Source of the DNA: Planctomycetota bacterium
GTDB lineage: Bacteria; Planctomycetota; UBA1135; GCA-002686595
Direction: 5' to 3'
Length of the DNA: 64,000 nucleotides
Assembly: GCA_030746555.1 (NCBI GenBank)
Contig: JASLMK010000066.1
Span: 1 to 64,000, forward strand
Below are positions 25,398 to 33,693 of this stretch, piece by piece. A program made the translations under genes and the position numbers. Below the pieces are notes generated by a model. That model saw only the letters and a list, made by a program, of their open reading frames with translations, ran no database searches and was not told the DNA's origin. Positions within the stretch are counted from its first letter, which is position 1; each line of letters begins with the position of its first letter.

Positions 25398-25982
25398 ATG
25401 CGAACCGCGATCTGCGCTCTCCTCGTACTCGTGGCCCTCTGCGCCTTCGCGCCCCTGCGCGCTGGGCAGGACGACCAGACTCCGCCCGCCGAGGAACCTC
25501 CGCCCTCCGTCGGGCCGCGCCAAGCCAATCGAGACCTCTTGGTCCGGATGCAGGGGTGCTGGCGGCTGACCGACGCTTCGATCAGCGGCCTGGCCGAGGA
25601 AGGCCGCATCGACCGGGGCATCCTCCTCGTCTGCGAGGAGTTCCTCTCCATCGAGATCCACGTCGTCTACGAGGAGCGCAGCGAGTCCGTCGACGAGCTC
25701 CTTCAGACCGGCACCTTCCGCCTGCGGTTCAATCACGAGGGGATCCTCGACACCACCAGCCTGATCGGGAGCTTGGGCGAGGAGGAGGAGTTCCGCTTCG
25801 TCCCCCCCGGCGAGCGCGGCTCCTACAGGGCCGAGTTCGCCTCGGAGCTGCTCGTGCTCACCAACCGCCGCGACGGCTCGCGCTACACCTTCGCGAGCAT
25901 CCCCGCCTCGCCCGACTACGCGGGCGACTTCTTCGGCCGCCGCGCGAAGGTGGAGCCGGGAAACGACGACGGGCGCCGCTAG
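25398..25982 (+). CDS. Secreted hypothetical protein, lipocalin-like
   Basis: 194 residues with a signal peptide (MRTAICALLVLVALCAFAPLRAG) and a Pro-rich linker. The rest is mainly beta: LLVRMQGCWRLTDASISG, ILLVCEEFLSIEIHVVYEE, TFRLRFNHEGILDTTSLIG, ELLVLTNRRDGSRYTFASI. The GxW near the start of the domain recalls lipocalin-like secreted proteins, but this is a weak resemblance. No enzymatic motif. It ends in a hairpin shared with the convergent nrdJ. Confidence 0.75.
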   Translation: MRTAICALLVLVALCAFAPLRAGQDDQTPPAEEPPPSVGPRQANRDLLVRMQGCWRLTDASISGLAEEGRIDRGILLVCEEFLSIEIHVVYEERSESVDELLQTGTFRLRFNHEGILDTTSLIGSLGEEEEFRFVPPGERGSYRAEFASELLVLTNRRDGSRYTFASIPASPDYAGDFFGRRAKVEPGNDDGRR

Positions 25983-25994
25983 GGGCGCCCGTCG
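25967..25994. terminator. Hairpin terminator between convergent genes
   Basis: Perfect 11-bp stem CGACGGGCGCC / GGCGCCCGTCG with a 6-base loop that contains the TAG stop of the plus-strand gene. It lies at the convergent junction with nrdJ and can work in both directions. No long T-tract. Confidence 0.65.
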
Positions 25995-26030
25995 CAACGG
26001 TGCGGGCCGGCGCTCAGCGCGCCGCCCCGA

Positions 26031-28562
26031 TCAGCACTGGCTGAAGCCGCAGGAGTAGCACTTCACGCAGCCCTCCTCGAAGGCCAGGCCTTCCGAGCAG
26101 GAGGGGCAGACGATCTTGTACTGCGACACGCTGCGCGGAGTCGTGCTCTCGCCGGTCGGCGCGGGAGACCCGACGACCTCGCCCGGCTCCGTCGACGCCT
26201 GGCCGAGCAACAGGCTCTGGAGCCCGTGGTCGAGCTTTGCCTTGAGGTAGCGCCGCAGGGCGCGAGCCAGCCCGTCGGCCAGGGACATGATGCGCCCGTC
26301 CTTGGTGGGCACGGTCAGGCTGGAGCCGATTCCGTCGAGCTGCTTGACGGCGAGCTCCAAGCTGCCGTTGGAACGCAGCCACAGGGAGAGGATGCGGCAG
26401 ATGGCCTCCAGGTCTGAGTTGGCCACGTCGCCTCCCTTGCCGAGCTGGGCGAAGACCTCGCGCTCTCGCTCGGAGATCGGATCCACCGAGACCTTCACGT
26501 GCATGTTCCCAAAGGGCGTCATCTGGCGCACCCGGAGGCAGCTCATGATCTCCGGCAGCCTGATGGGCGTCAGGAGGGGGCCGCTGCCGTCGGCGGGGAC
26601 GGTCGCCGCGTGGGCGGCGACCTCCTCGGTGGCCTGGGCCTCGTCCCCCTCGGCGGACTTCTTGAGCGACATCGGTTGCATCTCGCGGCAGCCGTCGCGG
26701 TACACCGTGACGCCCTTCACGCCCTGGTCGATGGCGAGCTCGTAGATCTCGCGCACGTCCTCGGCGCTGGCCTCGCGGGGGAAGTTGATCGTCTTGGAGA
26801 TCGACGAGTCGCAGTGCCGCTGGAAGGCAGCCTGCATGCGCATGTGCCAGTAGGGCGTGATGTCGTGCGCCGTGACGAAGACGTCCTTGATGTCGCCGGG
26901 GATGTCGTCGACGTGAGCGAGCGTCCCTTGGGCGATGATCTGTTCGACCATCTCCTCGGTGTAGAAGCCCTGCTCGCGCGCGAGGTTCTCGAAGACGTAG
27001 TTGACCTCCTTCATCACGGTCGGGCGACCCTGGGTGTCCTTCATCACGTTGCGTGTGAACGCGAGGCTGAACATGGGCTCGATGCCGCCCGAGCAGTTGG
27101 CGATGATCGAGATCGTCCCCGTGGGCGCCACGGTCGTCGTGTAGGAGTTGCGCAGGCGGCGGCCCTGCTTCTGCCAGTCCGATCCCTCCCAGGCCGGGAA
27201 CACCCCGCGTTCCTCGCCGAGGATCTCCGAAGCGAGGTGGGACTCGTCGTTGAGGACCTCCATCACGCGCTGTCCGAACTCGGCGCCCTCCTCGGAGTTG
27301 TAGGGGATGCCCAGCTTGTAGAGCGCGTCTGCGAACCCCATCACCCCCAGGCCGATGCGCCGCGTCGTCTTCGACATGTTGTCGATCTGCGGCAGCGGGT
27401 ACCGGTTGACCTCGATCACGTTGTCGAGGAACCGCGTGGTGGTGTGGATGATCGTGCGGTACTCGTCCCAGTCGAACTCCGGCCCTCCGGCGCCTGGGGT
27501 GTGCTTGACGAGCACGCCCAGGTTGATCGAACCGAGGTTGCAGGAGTCGTAGGCGTGCAGGGGCTGCTCGCCGCAGGGGTTGGTGGCCTCGATCAGGCCG
27601 ACGTTCTTGATCGGGTTGCGCTCATTGATGCGGTCGATGAACACGATCCCCGGCTCACCGCTGTCGTGGGCGCGGTCGATGATGCGGTCCCAGAGCTGCC
27701 CCACCGTCCAGGCCTCGCCCGTGGGCTTGCCGTCCTCGTCGGTGCGCGGCAGGTCGCTCCACTCCTTCGTGCGCGGGTTCTGCACCTGATGCATGGCGTC
27801 GGGGTCGGAGCGGAGCTGTTCGACGAAGCGGTCGGTGACCGCCACCGAGACGTTGTAGTTCTGCAGCTTCTGGCGGTCCTCCTTGAACGAGATGAAGCTC
27901 AGGACGTCGGGGTGGTCGACGCGCAGGATCCCCATGTTGGCGCCACGGCGGAAGGCACCCTGCTGGATGGCGTCGGTGGCCTGGGAGAAGACCTGAATGA
28001 AGGACATCGGCCCCTCGGTCGTGCCTCCCGAGGAGCGCACGAGATCGCCCTGGGGCCGCAAGCGGGAGAAGCTGAAGCCGGTGCCGCCGCCGGCCTTTTG
28101 GATCAGCGCCGTGGCCTTGATGGCGTCGAAGATGCCCTCGATCGAGTCCTCTACGGGGATGACGAAGCAGGCCGAGAGCATGCCCATCTCGCGCCCTGCG
28201 TTCATCAGGCAGGGGCTGTTGGGCATGAACTTGCGCAGGGCCATCAGCTCGTAGAACTCGCGAGCGACGAGCAGCGCGCGGTCCACGCTGCCGCCGTCGT
28301 AGGCCGACTCGGGTCTGGCCACGCAGGTCGCCACGCGCCAGAACAGCTGCTGGGGCGTCTCGACCACCTCCCCCGTCTCCGGGTCCTTCTTGAGGTAGCG
28401 GCGCTCGAGGACGCTGACGGCGTTGGCGGTCAGGTCGGGCGTGACGAGATCGGCCGGCGGATCGCAGGCCTCGAGCTGGCGCTGGGCGCTCTCCGATTCC
28501 ACGGACACCCCCGCGCTCTCGGGGAGGGAGATTCCTCTCGGCGTCGACACGGTAGGATTCAC
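26031..28562 (-). CDS. nrdJ: Class II (adenosylcobalamin-dependent) ribonucleotide reductase
   Basis: Makes deoxyribonucleotides from ribonucleotides with coenzyme B12, independent of oxygen. 843 residues from GTG 28562. An N-terminal substrate domain has GREMGMLSACFVIPVEDS and AGGGTGFSFSRLRP. The core has RRGANMGILRVDHPD, the active-site ATNPCGEQPLHAYDSCNLGSINLG with radical Cys and Asn/Glu, and PTGTISIIANCSGGIEP. The C-terminus carries a Cys-rich tail CPSCSEGLAFEEGCVKCYSCGFSQC (positions ~815-843) that is both zinc-binding and the thiol shuttle typical of this type. No nrdB-like partner is nearby. A 468-base leader upstream carries direct repeats. Confidence 0.96.
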   Translation of the reverse strand: MNPTVSTPRGISLPESAGVSVESESAQRQLEACDPPADLVTPDLTANAVSVLERRYLKKDPETGEVVETPQQLFWRVATCVARPESAYDGGSVDRALLVAREFYELMALRKFMPNSPCLMNAGREMGMLSACFVIPVEDSIEGIFDAIKATALIQKAGGGTGFSFSRLRPQGDLVRSSGGTTEGPMSFIQVFSQATDAIQQGAFRRGANMGILRVDHPDVLSFISFKEDRQKLQNYNVSVAVTDRFVEQLRSDPDAMHQVQNPRTKEWSDLPRTDEDGKPTGEAWTVGQLWDRIIDRAHDSGEPGIVFIDRINERNPIKNVGLIEATNPCGEQPLHAYDSCNLGSINLGVLVKHTPGAGGPEFDWDEYRTIIHTTTRFLDNVIEVNRYPLPQIDNMSKTTRRIGLGVMGFADALYKLGIPYNSEEGAEFGQRVMEVLNDESHLASEILGEERGVFPAWEGSDWQKQGRRLRNSYTTTVAPTGTISIIANCSGGIEPMFSLAFTRNVMKDTQGRPTVMKEVNYVFENLAREQGFYTEEMVEQIIAQGTLAHVDDIPGDIKDVFVTAHDITPYWHMRMQAAFQRHCDSSISKTINFPREASAEDVREIYELAIDQGVKGVTVYRDGCREMQPMSLKKSAEGDEAQATEEVAAHAATVPADGSGPLLTPIRLPEIMSCLRVRQMTPFGNMHVKVSVDPISEREREVFAQLGKGGDVANSDLEAICRILSLWLRSNGSLELAVKQLDGIGSSLTVPTKDGRIMSLADGLARALRRYLKAKLDHGLQSLLLGQASTEPGEVVGSPAPTGESTTPRSVSQYKIVCPSCSEGLAFEEGCVKCYSCGFSQC

Positions 28563-29030
28563 TGGTTCCCCTTCTCTTCTCGGTTCTCTCTTGAGTTCTC
28601 TGCTTCGGCGGTCTCGTTCGCGGACGGGTCGCGGCGACCCCTCCGATCATTCTGTTTCACTCACTCCGGGCCTGTCGCGCGGCGTTCCCCCCCCCCCCGG
28701 GGGGGAGCCGGGGACGGCCCCTTCTTCGACCGGCGCGCCCCCTCATGGGCACGCCGGACAACCTCGTCGCGTTGTCGGCAAACTACTAAGGCTGCAAACT
28801 ACTAACTATCAAGCACTTACGGCGAAACTCCGCAACCCGCCGGGGGGGTAGCCGAGGCCTCGCCGCGCTGACGGGAAGGTAGCCGTTGCCGCCTCCCCGA
28901 CCAAGCGCTTTTCCCTCTCGACTCCGAGAACGCCGCCGAGGGGGTTGGGAGCAGCGGACTTAGGATCTCGAGCCCGCACCCCGCCGGGCGATCACCACAG
29001 AAAACGGTCCGGATCGGCGGAGCCACGGCG
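28563..29030. other. Leader/intergenic region upstream of nrdJ
   Basis: 468 bases without a convincing gene between yqeY and nrdJ, both on the minus strand. It holds a C12-G7 homopolymer palindrome (28687-28705), a pair of 12-bp direct repeats (28778-28805) in the only AT-rich patch, and GC-rich inverted stretches. A B12 riboswitch core was looked for and not found. Confidence 0.6.
28778..28805 (-). repeat. Tandem 12-bp direct repeats upstream of nrdJ, possible operator
   Basis: GCAAACTACTAA occurs at 28778-28789 and again at 28794-28805, a period of 16 bases, so about one and a half helical turns. The repeat lies in an AT-rich island within GC-rich DNA about 215-245 bases before the nrdJ start. 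It may be a promoter/operator for the reductase; it does not match the NrdR-box consensus that I know. Confidence 0.5.
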
Positions 29031-29480
29031 TCATGAGTCGAGGACTTCGGCGAGGACGCCCGAAGCACGTTTGCCGTCGATGCGACCACGGTAGCGCCCC
29101 ATCAGCACCTTCATCACCGCGCCGGTCTCCTTGCGGCTGGTGGCGCCCACCTCGGCCACGGCCTCGACCACGGCCGCTCGCAGCTCGTCCTCCCCCATCG
29201 GCTCGGGGAGGAAGACGGTGATGACCTCGATCTCCGCTTGCTCGCGCGCGGCCAGCTCCTCGCGCCCGGCCGCCTCGTACTGCTCCCGGCTCTCCTTGCG
29301 CGTCTTGACCGAGCGCGCCAGGACGGCGGCCACGTCATCTTCGGAGAGCTCCCGGCCGAGCTCGATGCGCCGGTTCTTGATGTCCGCCATCACCATGCGC
29401 AGGGTGTCCCGCTTCAGGGCGTCGCCCGCGCGCATGGCTTCCTTGACGGACGCGGCGACCTGCTCCGCCAGGGCGCTCAC
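29031..29480 (-). CDS. yqeY: GatB/YqeY domain protein
   Basis: 149 residues. Matches the YqeY family that shares its fold with the C-terminal tRNA-binding part of Gat[60 protein letters not shown], and [26 protein letters not shown]. Function is not settled; a role in tRNA-dependent processes is supposed from homology. The GTG start at 29480 overlaps the gyrA stop by 4 bases (GTGA), so the two are translationally coupled. Confidence 0.9.
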   Translation of the reverse strand: MSALAEQVAASVKEAMRAGDALKRDTLRMVMADIKNRRIELGRELSEDDVAAVLARSVKTRKESREQYEAAGREELAAREQAEIEVITVFLPEPMGEDELRAAVVEAVAEVGATSRKETGAVMKVLMGRYRGRIDGKRASGVLAEVLDS

Positions 29481-32023
29481 GCCTCGCCCTCCTCTCCGGG
29501 CTCGGGCTCGGTAGCAGGCCACTCCTCCGCCGACGCCCCGGCTTCCCCGGCTTCCCCCTCCGAGAGCGCGTAGCGTTCCAGGTCGCTCTCACAGACCACG
29601 TCCAGGGCCACGAGCCGGTCATCGGACTTGAGGTTGACCAGCCGCACGCCCTGGGTGTTGCGGCCCATGACGGAGAGGTCGGCACAGGGCGTGCGGACCA
29701 TCATCCCGCTGCCGGTGATGAACATCACATCGTCTCCGTCGCGACACAGCCCCACGCCGACGACCGGGCCATTGCGCGCCGTCGTCCGGATGTCGATGAC
29801 GCCCTGGCCGCCACGGCCCTTGATCGGGTACTGCTCCACGGGAGTGCGCTTTCCGTGGCCGTTCTCCGTGCCCGTCAACAGGCTCGCCTGGGTGTCCGCG
29901 ACCACCATCCCGACGACCCGGTCGTCGCCGCGCAGGCGGATCCCCCGCACGCCCCGCGCCGTACGCCCCATCTGGCGCGCCGCGGCCTCGTCGAAGCGGA
30001 TCGAGCGCCCCCCGGCGGTAGCCAGGATGATCGTGTCCCCGGGCTGGGTCAGGCCCACGCCGACGACATCGTCTCCCTCGGCGAGCTGGATGGCCCAGAT
30101 CCCGCCCTTCTTGGGGCGCGAGAAGGCCTCGAGGGCGGTCTTCTTGACCACGCCCCGGCGGGTGGCGAAGAACACACAGCATTCCGAGTCGAACTCGACG
30201 ACGCGCTGGACGTTGGTGATCTCCTCGCCCTCGGCCATCGGCAACAGGTTCTGGATCGAGCGACCCTTCGAGGTCCGCGACCCTTCGGGGAGCGTGTAGA
30301 CCTTCAGCCAGAACACCTTGCCGCGGTTGGAGAAGCACAGCAGGTAGTCGTGGGTCCCCGCGGCGAAGACGGACTTGAGGGCGTCCCCCTCCTTGGCGTC
30401 CGAGCCGCGTACGCCTCGGCCGCCGCGGCCCTGGGCGCGGTAGATGTCCGCCGGGACGCGCTTGATGTAGCCGTCACGGGACACCGTCACGACCATCAGG
30501 TCCTCGGCAATCAGCTCGGCGATGTCGAAGCCGCCGTCGAGCTCCTCGTCGGAGATCTCCGTTCGCCGCTCGTCCCCGAAGCGCGCCTCGAGCTCGGCGA
30601 GGTCGGCCTCGATCATCTCGACCACGCGCGCTTCGCGGTCGAGGATGTCGTTGAGGTCGGCGATCTCCGCGACGAGCTCCTCGTACTCCTGCTCGAGCTT
30701 CTCGCGCTCGAGGCCCGTCAGGCTGCCCAGGCGCATGTCGACGATGGCCTGTGCCTGGCGCTCGGAGAGCTCGAACCGCTCCCGCAGGCGGGCGCGGGCG
30801 TCCTCGCGGCTCTCGGCCCCGCGGATCAGCGCGATCACCTCGTCGATGTTGCCGACGGCGATCCGCAGGCCCTCGACGATGTGCTTGCGCTCCTCGGCCT
30901 TGCGCAACAGGAACCGGGTGCGCCTGCGAATGACCTCCTTGCGGTGGTCGATGTAGGCGTCGATCAACCCGCGCAAGGTCAAGGTCCGCGGCTGCCCGCG
31001 ATCGATCGCGAGGTTGATGATGCTGTAGGTCGTCTGCAGCGGGGTGAACTTGAACAGCTGGTTGGCGATGACCTGCTCGTCCTCGCCCCGCTTGAGCTCG
31101 ACCACCAGCCGCATCCCGCTGCGGTCCGATTCGTCCCGCACGTCGGCGATCCCCGTGATCCTCCCGTCGCGCACGACGTCGACGATCTTCTCGATGATGA
31201 GCGTCTTGCGGACCTGGTAGGGGATCTCGGTGATGACCAGGAGGTTCTTGGTCTTCTTCTCCTCGACGTGATAGCGAGCCCGCACGCGCACCTGCCCGCG
31301 CCCGGTCGTGTAGGCCTGGTGGATCCCGCGGCGGCCCATGATCACGCCGCCGGTGGGGAAGTCGGGTCCCTGCACGATGCCCACGAGCTCCGCGAGCGTC
31401 GTCTTGGGGTCGATCAGGACCGTGCGCATCGCCGCGCAGATCTCACGCAGGTTGTGGGGCGGCAGGCTGCAGGCCATCCCGACCGCGATGCCGTCAGAGC
31501 CGTTGCACAACAGGCTCGGGAAGCGGCTGGGCAGCACGGTCGGCTGCATCCGCGTCTCGTCGTAGTTGGGCTCGTAGTCGACCGTCTCCTTGTCGAGATC
31601 CGCGAGCATCTCGACGGCGATGCCGCTCATGCGCGACTCGGTGTAGCGCATGGCCGCCGGCGGATCCCCGTCGATCGAGCCGAAGTTCCCCTGGCCGTCG
31701 ACCAGCGGATAGCGCAGGGAGAAATCCTGCGCCATGCGCACCAGCGTCGGGTAGACGACCGCCTCGCCGTGGGGGTGGTAGTTGCCCGACGTGTCGCCCG
31801 CCACCTTGGCGCACTTGCGGTACTTCGCCCGCGGCCCCAGGTTCAGGTCGTTCATCGCCACCAGGATCCGCCGCTGGGAGGGCTTGAGCCCGTCGCGCAC
31901 ATCCGGCAGCGCGCGCGCGTGGATCACAGACAGGGCGTAGGTGAGGTATGACTCCTTCATCTCCCGCTCGATCGAGCGGGGGGTGATGCGTTCGCCTGCC
32001 TCGGGGATCTCCTGGTCGGCCAT
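29477..32023 (-). CDS. gyrA: DNA gyrase subunit A
   Basis: 848 residues. GyrA breaks and reseals DNA and with GyrB introduces negative supercoils. The N-terminal part has [17 protein letters not shown] and the catalytic Tyr region ...[20 protein letters not shown]. The C-terminal part has six beta-pinwheel blades with the GyrA-box-like GRGGRGVRG, and ends with an acidic tail. The quinolone-determining helix reads [17 protein letters not shown]; relative to E. coli, Ser83 is Ala, Asp82 is Glu and Asp87 is Pro. gyrB is not in the window. Upstream is the eIF2B-like gene, and yqeY overlaps its end. Confidence 0.97.
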   Translation of the reverse strand: MADQEIPEAGERITPRSIEREMKESYLTYALSVIHARALPDVRDGLKPSQRRILVAMNDLNLGPRAKYRKCAKVAGDTSGNYHPHGEAVVYPTLVRMAQDFSLRYPLVDGQGNFGSIDGDPPAAMRYTESRMSGIAVEMLADLDKETVDYEPNYDETRMQPTVLPSRFPSLLCNGSDGIAVGMACSLPPHNLREICAAMRTVLIDPKTTLAELVGIVQGPDFPTGGVIMGRRGIHQAYTTGRGQVRVRARYHVEEKKTKNLLVITEIPYQVRKTLIIEKIVDVVRDGRITGIADVRDESDRSGMRLVVELKRGEDEQVIANQLFKFTPLQTTYSIINLAIDRGQPRTLTLRGLIDAYIDHRKEVIRRRTRFLLRKAEERKHIVEGLRIAVGNIDEVIALIRGAESREDARARLRERFELSERQAQAIVDMRLGSLTGLEREKLEQEYEELVAEIADLNDILDREARVVEMIEADLAELEARFGDERRTEISDEELDGGFDIAELIAEDLMVVTVSRDGYIKRVPADIYRAQGRGGRGVRGSDAKEGDALKSVFAAGTHDYLLCFSNRGKVFWLKVYTLPEGSRTSKGRSIQNLLPMAEGEEITNVQRVVEFDSECCVFFATRRGVVKKTALEAFSRPKKGGIWAIQLAEGDDVVGVGLTQPGDTIILATAGGRSIRFDEAAARQMGRTARGVRGIRLRGDDRVVGMVVADTQASLLTGTENGHGKRTPVEQYPIKGRGGQGVIDIRTTARNGPVVGVGLCRDGDDVMFITGSGMMVRTPCADLSVMGRNTQGVRLVNLKSDDRLVALDVVCESDLERYALSEGEAGEAGASAEEWPATEPEPGEEGEA

Positions 32024-32032
32024 CTGGGTGGG

Positions 32033-33028
32033 CTAGGGGAGGGGTGGCGCGGCGTGTGCGACGCCGGTCGGGGTGGGTCTTCCGGGCGCGCCGCGGACGA
32101 ACAGCTCTGCGGGTCGCTCCAGGCCGACCTCGGTGAACCACGAGCCCGCCAGCGCGGGGGGCACGCGCTCGTAGAGCTGGCGGTGCACCTCGACTCCGGG
32201 GGGCGCGTCGGGACACAGGAGCCAGGGCTCACAGTCGCACCAGCGCGGCAACGGCGACTCGCCCGCCGGTGCGAGCTTGTCGGAGGTCGCGAGCACGGCG
32301 GTGGGCACTTCCTGGCGCCCGGCCTCCTCCAGCAGGGCGCGCGTGCCGACGCGCGCGACGAAGCCGCCCGGGGCGATCGACTCGGTCCCCGCCCAGACGC
32401 GGTCTGCGCCGCCCACGCAGGCGGACAGGGCGGCGTCGTGGACCAGGCGCACCCTCAGGCCCGCCTCGGCGAGGCGGCGAGCCATGCGCTGGCCCGCGTA
32501 GTCGCTCCCGCCGTCTCCCAGGACGACCTCCGGCGGTCGGTCGAGGAGAGCGGCCTCCTCGCAAGCCAGGGCGACGGTCTCCGAGAAGCCGTGGGTCAGG
32601 ACCGTCTCGCCGCGCGAAACACCAGCTGCGGCGGCCCGGCCGACGGCACGACGGTCGGGCATGCGCCCGCCGGGAGCGATCCAGGCCGAGAGCTCCTCGT
32701 CCACGGCCGCCGAGAGCTCCTGGGCGGAGAACGAAGCGAACAGCTCGTCGAGGGTCGCGCAGAGACGCTCGCAGGGCCCGCGCCAGCCGTGGACGCCGCG
32801 CCAGGGCTCCAGGCCCGCGCCCGCTGCGGCCGCGAGCTCGTCCACCGGCCGGCTCTCGGCGCGGGCGCGCCACCACACGCGCAGGCACTCGGCGGCCTCC
32901 GCCGCCAGGGTGCGCGCGGTCGAGGCCCGGTCGAGGGTTCCCTCGCGCAAGGCCTCGCGCAGGGCGGCGGCGGGGTCTTCGCTCGGGGCGGACTCGGGGT
33001 AGCGAAAGCTGAAGCTCTGCGAAGTCAT
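32033..33028 (-). CDS. eIF2B-alpha/ribose-1,5-bisphosphate isomerase-like protein
   Basis: 331 residues from ATG 33028 (MTSQSFSFRYPES). The C-terminal half shows the eIF-2B alpha/beta/delta family pattern: VLTHGFSETVALACEEAAL, GDGGSDYAGQRMARRLAEAG, VRLVHDAALSACVGGADRVWAG, GGFVARVGTRALLEEAGRQEVP. Bacterial members include methylthioribose-1-phosphate isomerase and ribose-1,5-bisphosphate isomerase, but this sequence lacks the exact MtnA GADR-IAANGD signature, so the reaction is unknown. It sits 9 bases upstream of gyrA. Confidence 0.75.
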   Translation of the reverse strand: MTSQSFSFRYPESAPSEDPAAALREALREGTLDRASTARTLAAEAAECLRVWWRARAESRPVDELAAAAGAGLEPWRGVHGWRGPCERLCATLDELFASFSAQELSAAVDEELSAWIAPGGRMPDRRAVGRAAAAGVSRGETVLTHGFSETVALACEEAALLDRPPEVVLGDGGSDYAGQRMARRLAEAGLRVRLVHDAALSACVGGADRVWAGTESIAPGGFVARVGTRALLEEAGRQEVPTAVLATSDKLAPAGESPLPRWCDCEPWLLCPDAPPGVEVHRQLYERVPPALAGSWFTEVGLERPAELFVRGAPGRPTPTGVAHAAPPLP

Positions 33029-33162
33029 CGTCGTGCGCGCCGGGGCCGGGAGCCGGGCACGCCATCTCCCTTGGCGAGAGGGTCTCAAGGGGGCGGCTCC
33101 GGCGCTGTCGGCTGCGGCGCGAACCCGCATTATCACCCCCGTGGAGGGCCGTTTCCAGCACA

Positions 33163-33186
33163 GGAGACCGTTATATTATTGTCTCC
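33163..33186 (+). promoter_or_regulatory. AT-rich promoter with flanking inverted repeat (flavin reductase gene)
   Basis: GGAGAC (33163-33168) and GTCTCC (33181-33186) flank the AT-rich CGTTATATTATT. TATTAT (33174-33179) is a good -10 candidate with the start codon at 33211. The inverted repeat brackets the -10, so it may be an operator. Confidence 0.45.
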
Positions 33187-33210
33187 CGCCGCACCCAACT
33201 CTCCGCGCCG

Positions 33211-33693
33211 ATGCCCGACTCCCATCCCAGCCCCCTCGCGCGCGCCCTCGGGCGCGTCCCCAGCGGTCTCTTCATCGTCACCTCGCTCCTCGACGGGCGG
33301 CCTGTCGGGTTCGTGGGCTCCTTCGTCGCCCAGACCGGCCTCGCCCCGCCGACGATCTGCGTCGCCATCGCCAAGGGGCGGGATCACCTGCTCGCGATCC
33401 GCCAGCAGCAGGGCTTTGTGGTCTCGGTCCTCGACCCCCAGAGTCAGGGAGCGATGGGCGCCTTCTTCAAGCGCCGCGAGGACGGCTCGTCCCCCTTCGA
33501 CGAGCTCTCGGTGCGCCCGGCGCCCTCGGGGCCCCCGATCGTCACCGAGGCCCTCGCCTGGCTGGACTGCCGCCTGGCGAGCGAGCACGCGACCGGCGAC
33601 CACGTCGTCTGCTTCGGCGAGGTCGAGGCGGGCGACTGTCTGCGCGAGGGGGACCCCAGCGTCCACCTGCGGGCCGACGGCCTGTCCTACTGA
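33211..33693 (+). CDS. Flavin reductase-like FMN-binding protein
   Basis: 160 residues with the flavin reductase-like domain over almost the full length: ALGRVPSGLFIVTSLLDGRPVGFVGSFVAQTGLAPPTICVAIAKG, FVVSVLDPQSQGAMGAFFK and HVVCFGEVEAGD. Members bind FMN and reduce free flavin or pass electrons to a monooxygenase; no partner oxygenase is adjacent. The stop overlaps the convergent M48 gene by 7 bases. Divergent promoter shared with the eIF2B-like gene. Confidence 0.87.
   Translation: MPDSHPSPLARALGRVPSGLFIVTSLLDGRPVGFVGSFVAQTGLAPPTICVAIAKGRDHLLAIRQQQGFVVSVLDPQSQGAMGAFFKRREDGSSPFDELSVRPAPSGPPIVTEALAWLDCRLASEHATGDHVVCFGEVEAGDCLREGDPSVHLRADGLSY

Noticed and set aside
28563-29030. B12 riboswitch before nrdJ
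   Set aside because: Plausible for a B12 enzyme, but no GCCACTG box or core was found on the minus strand.
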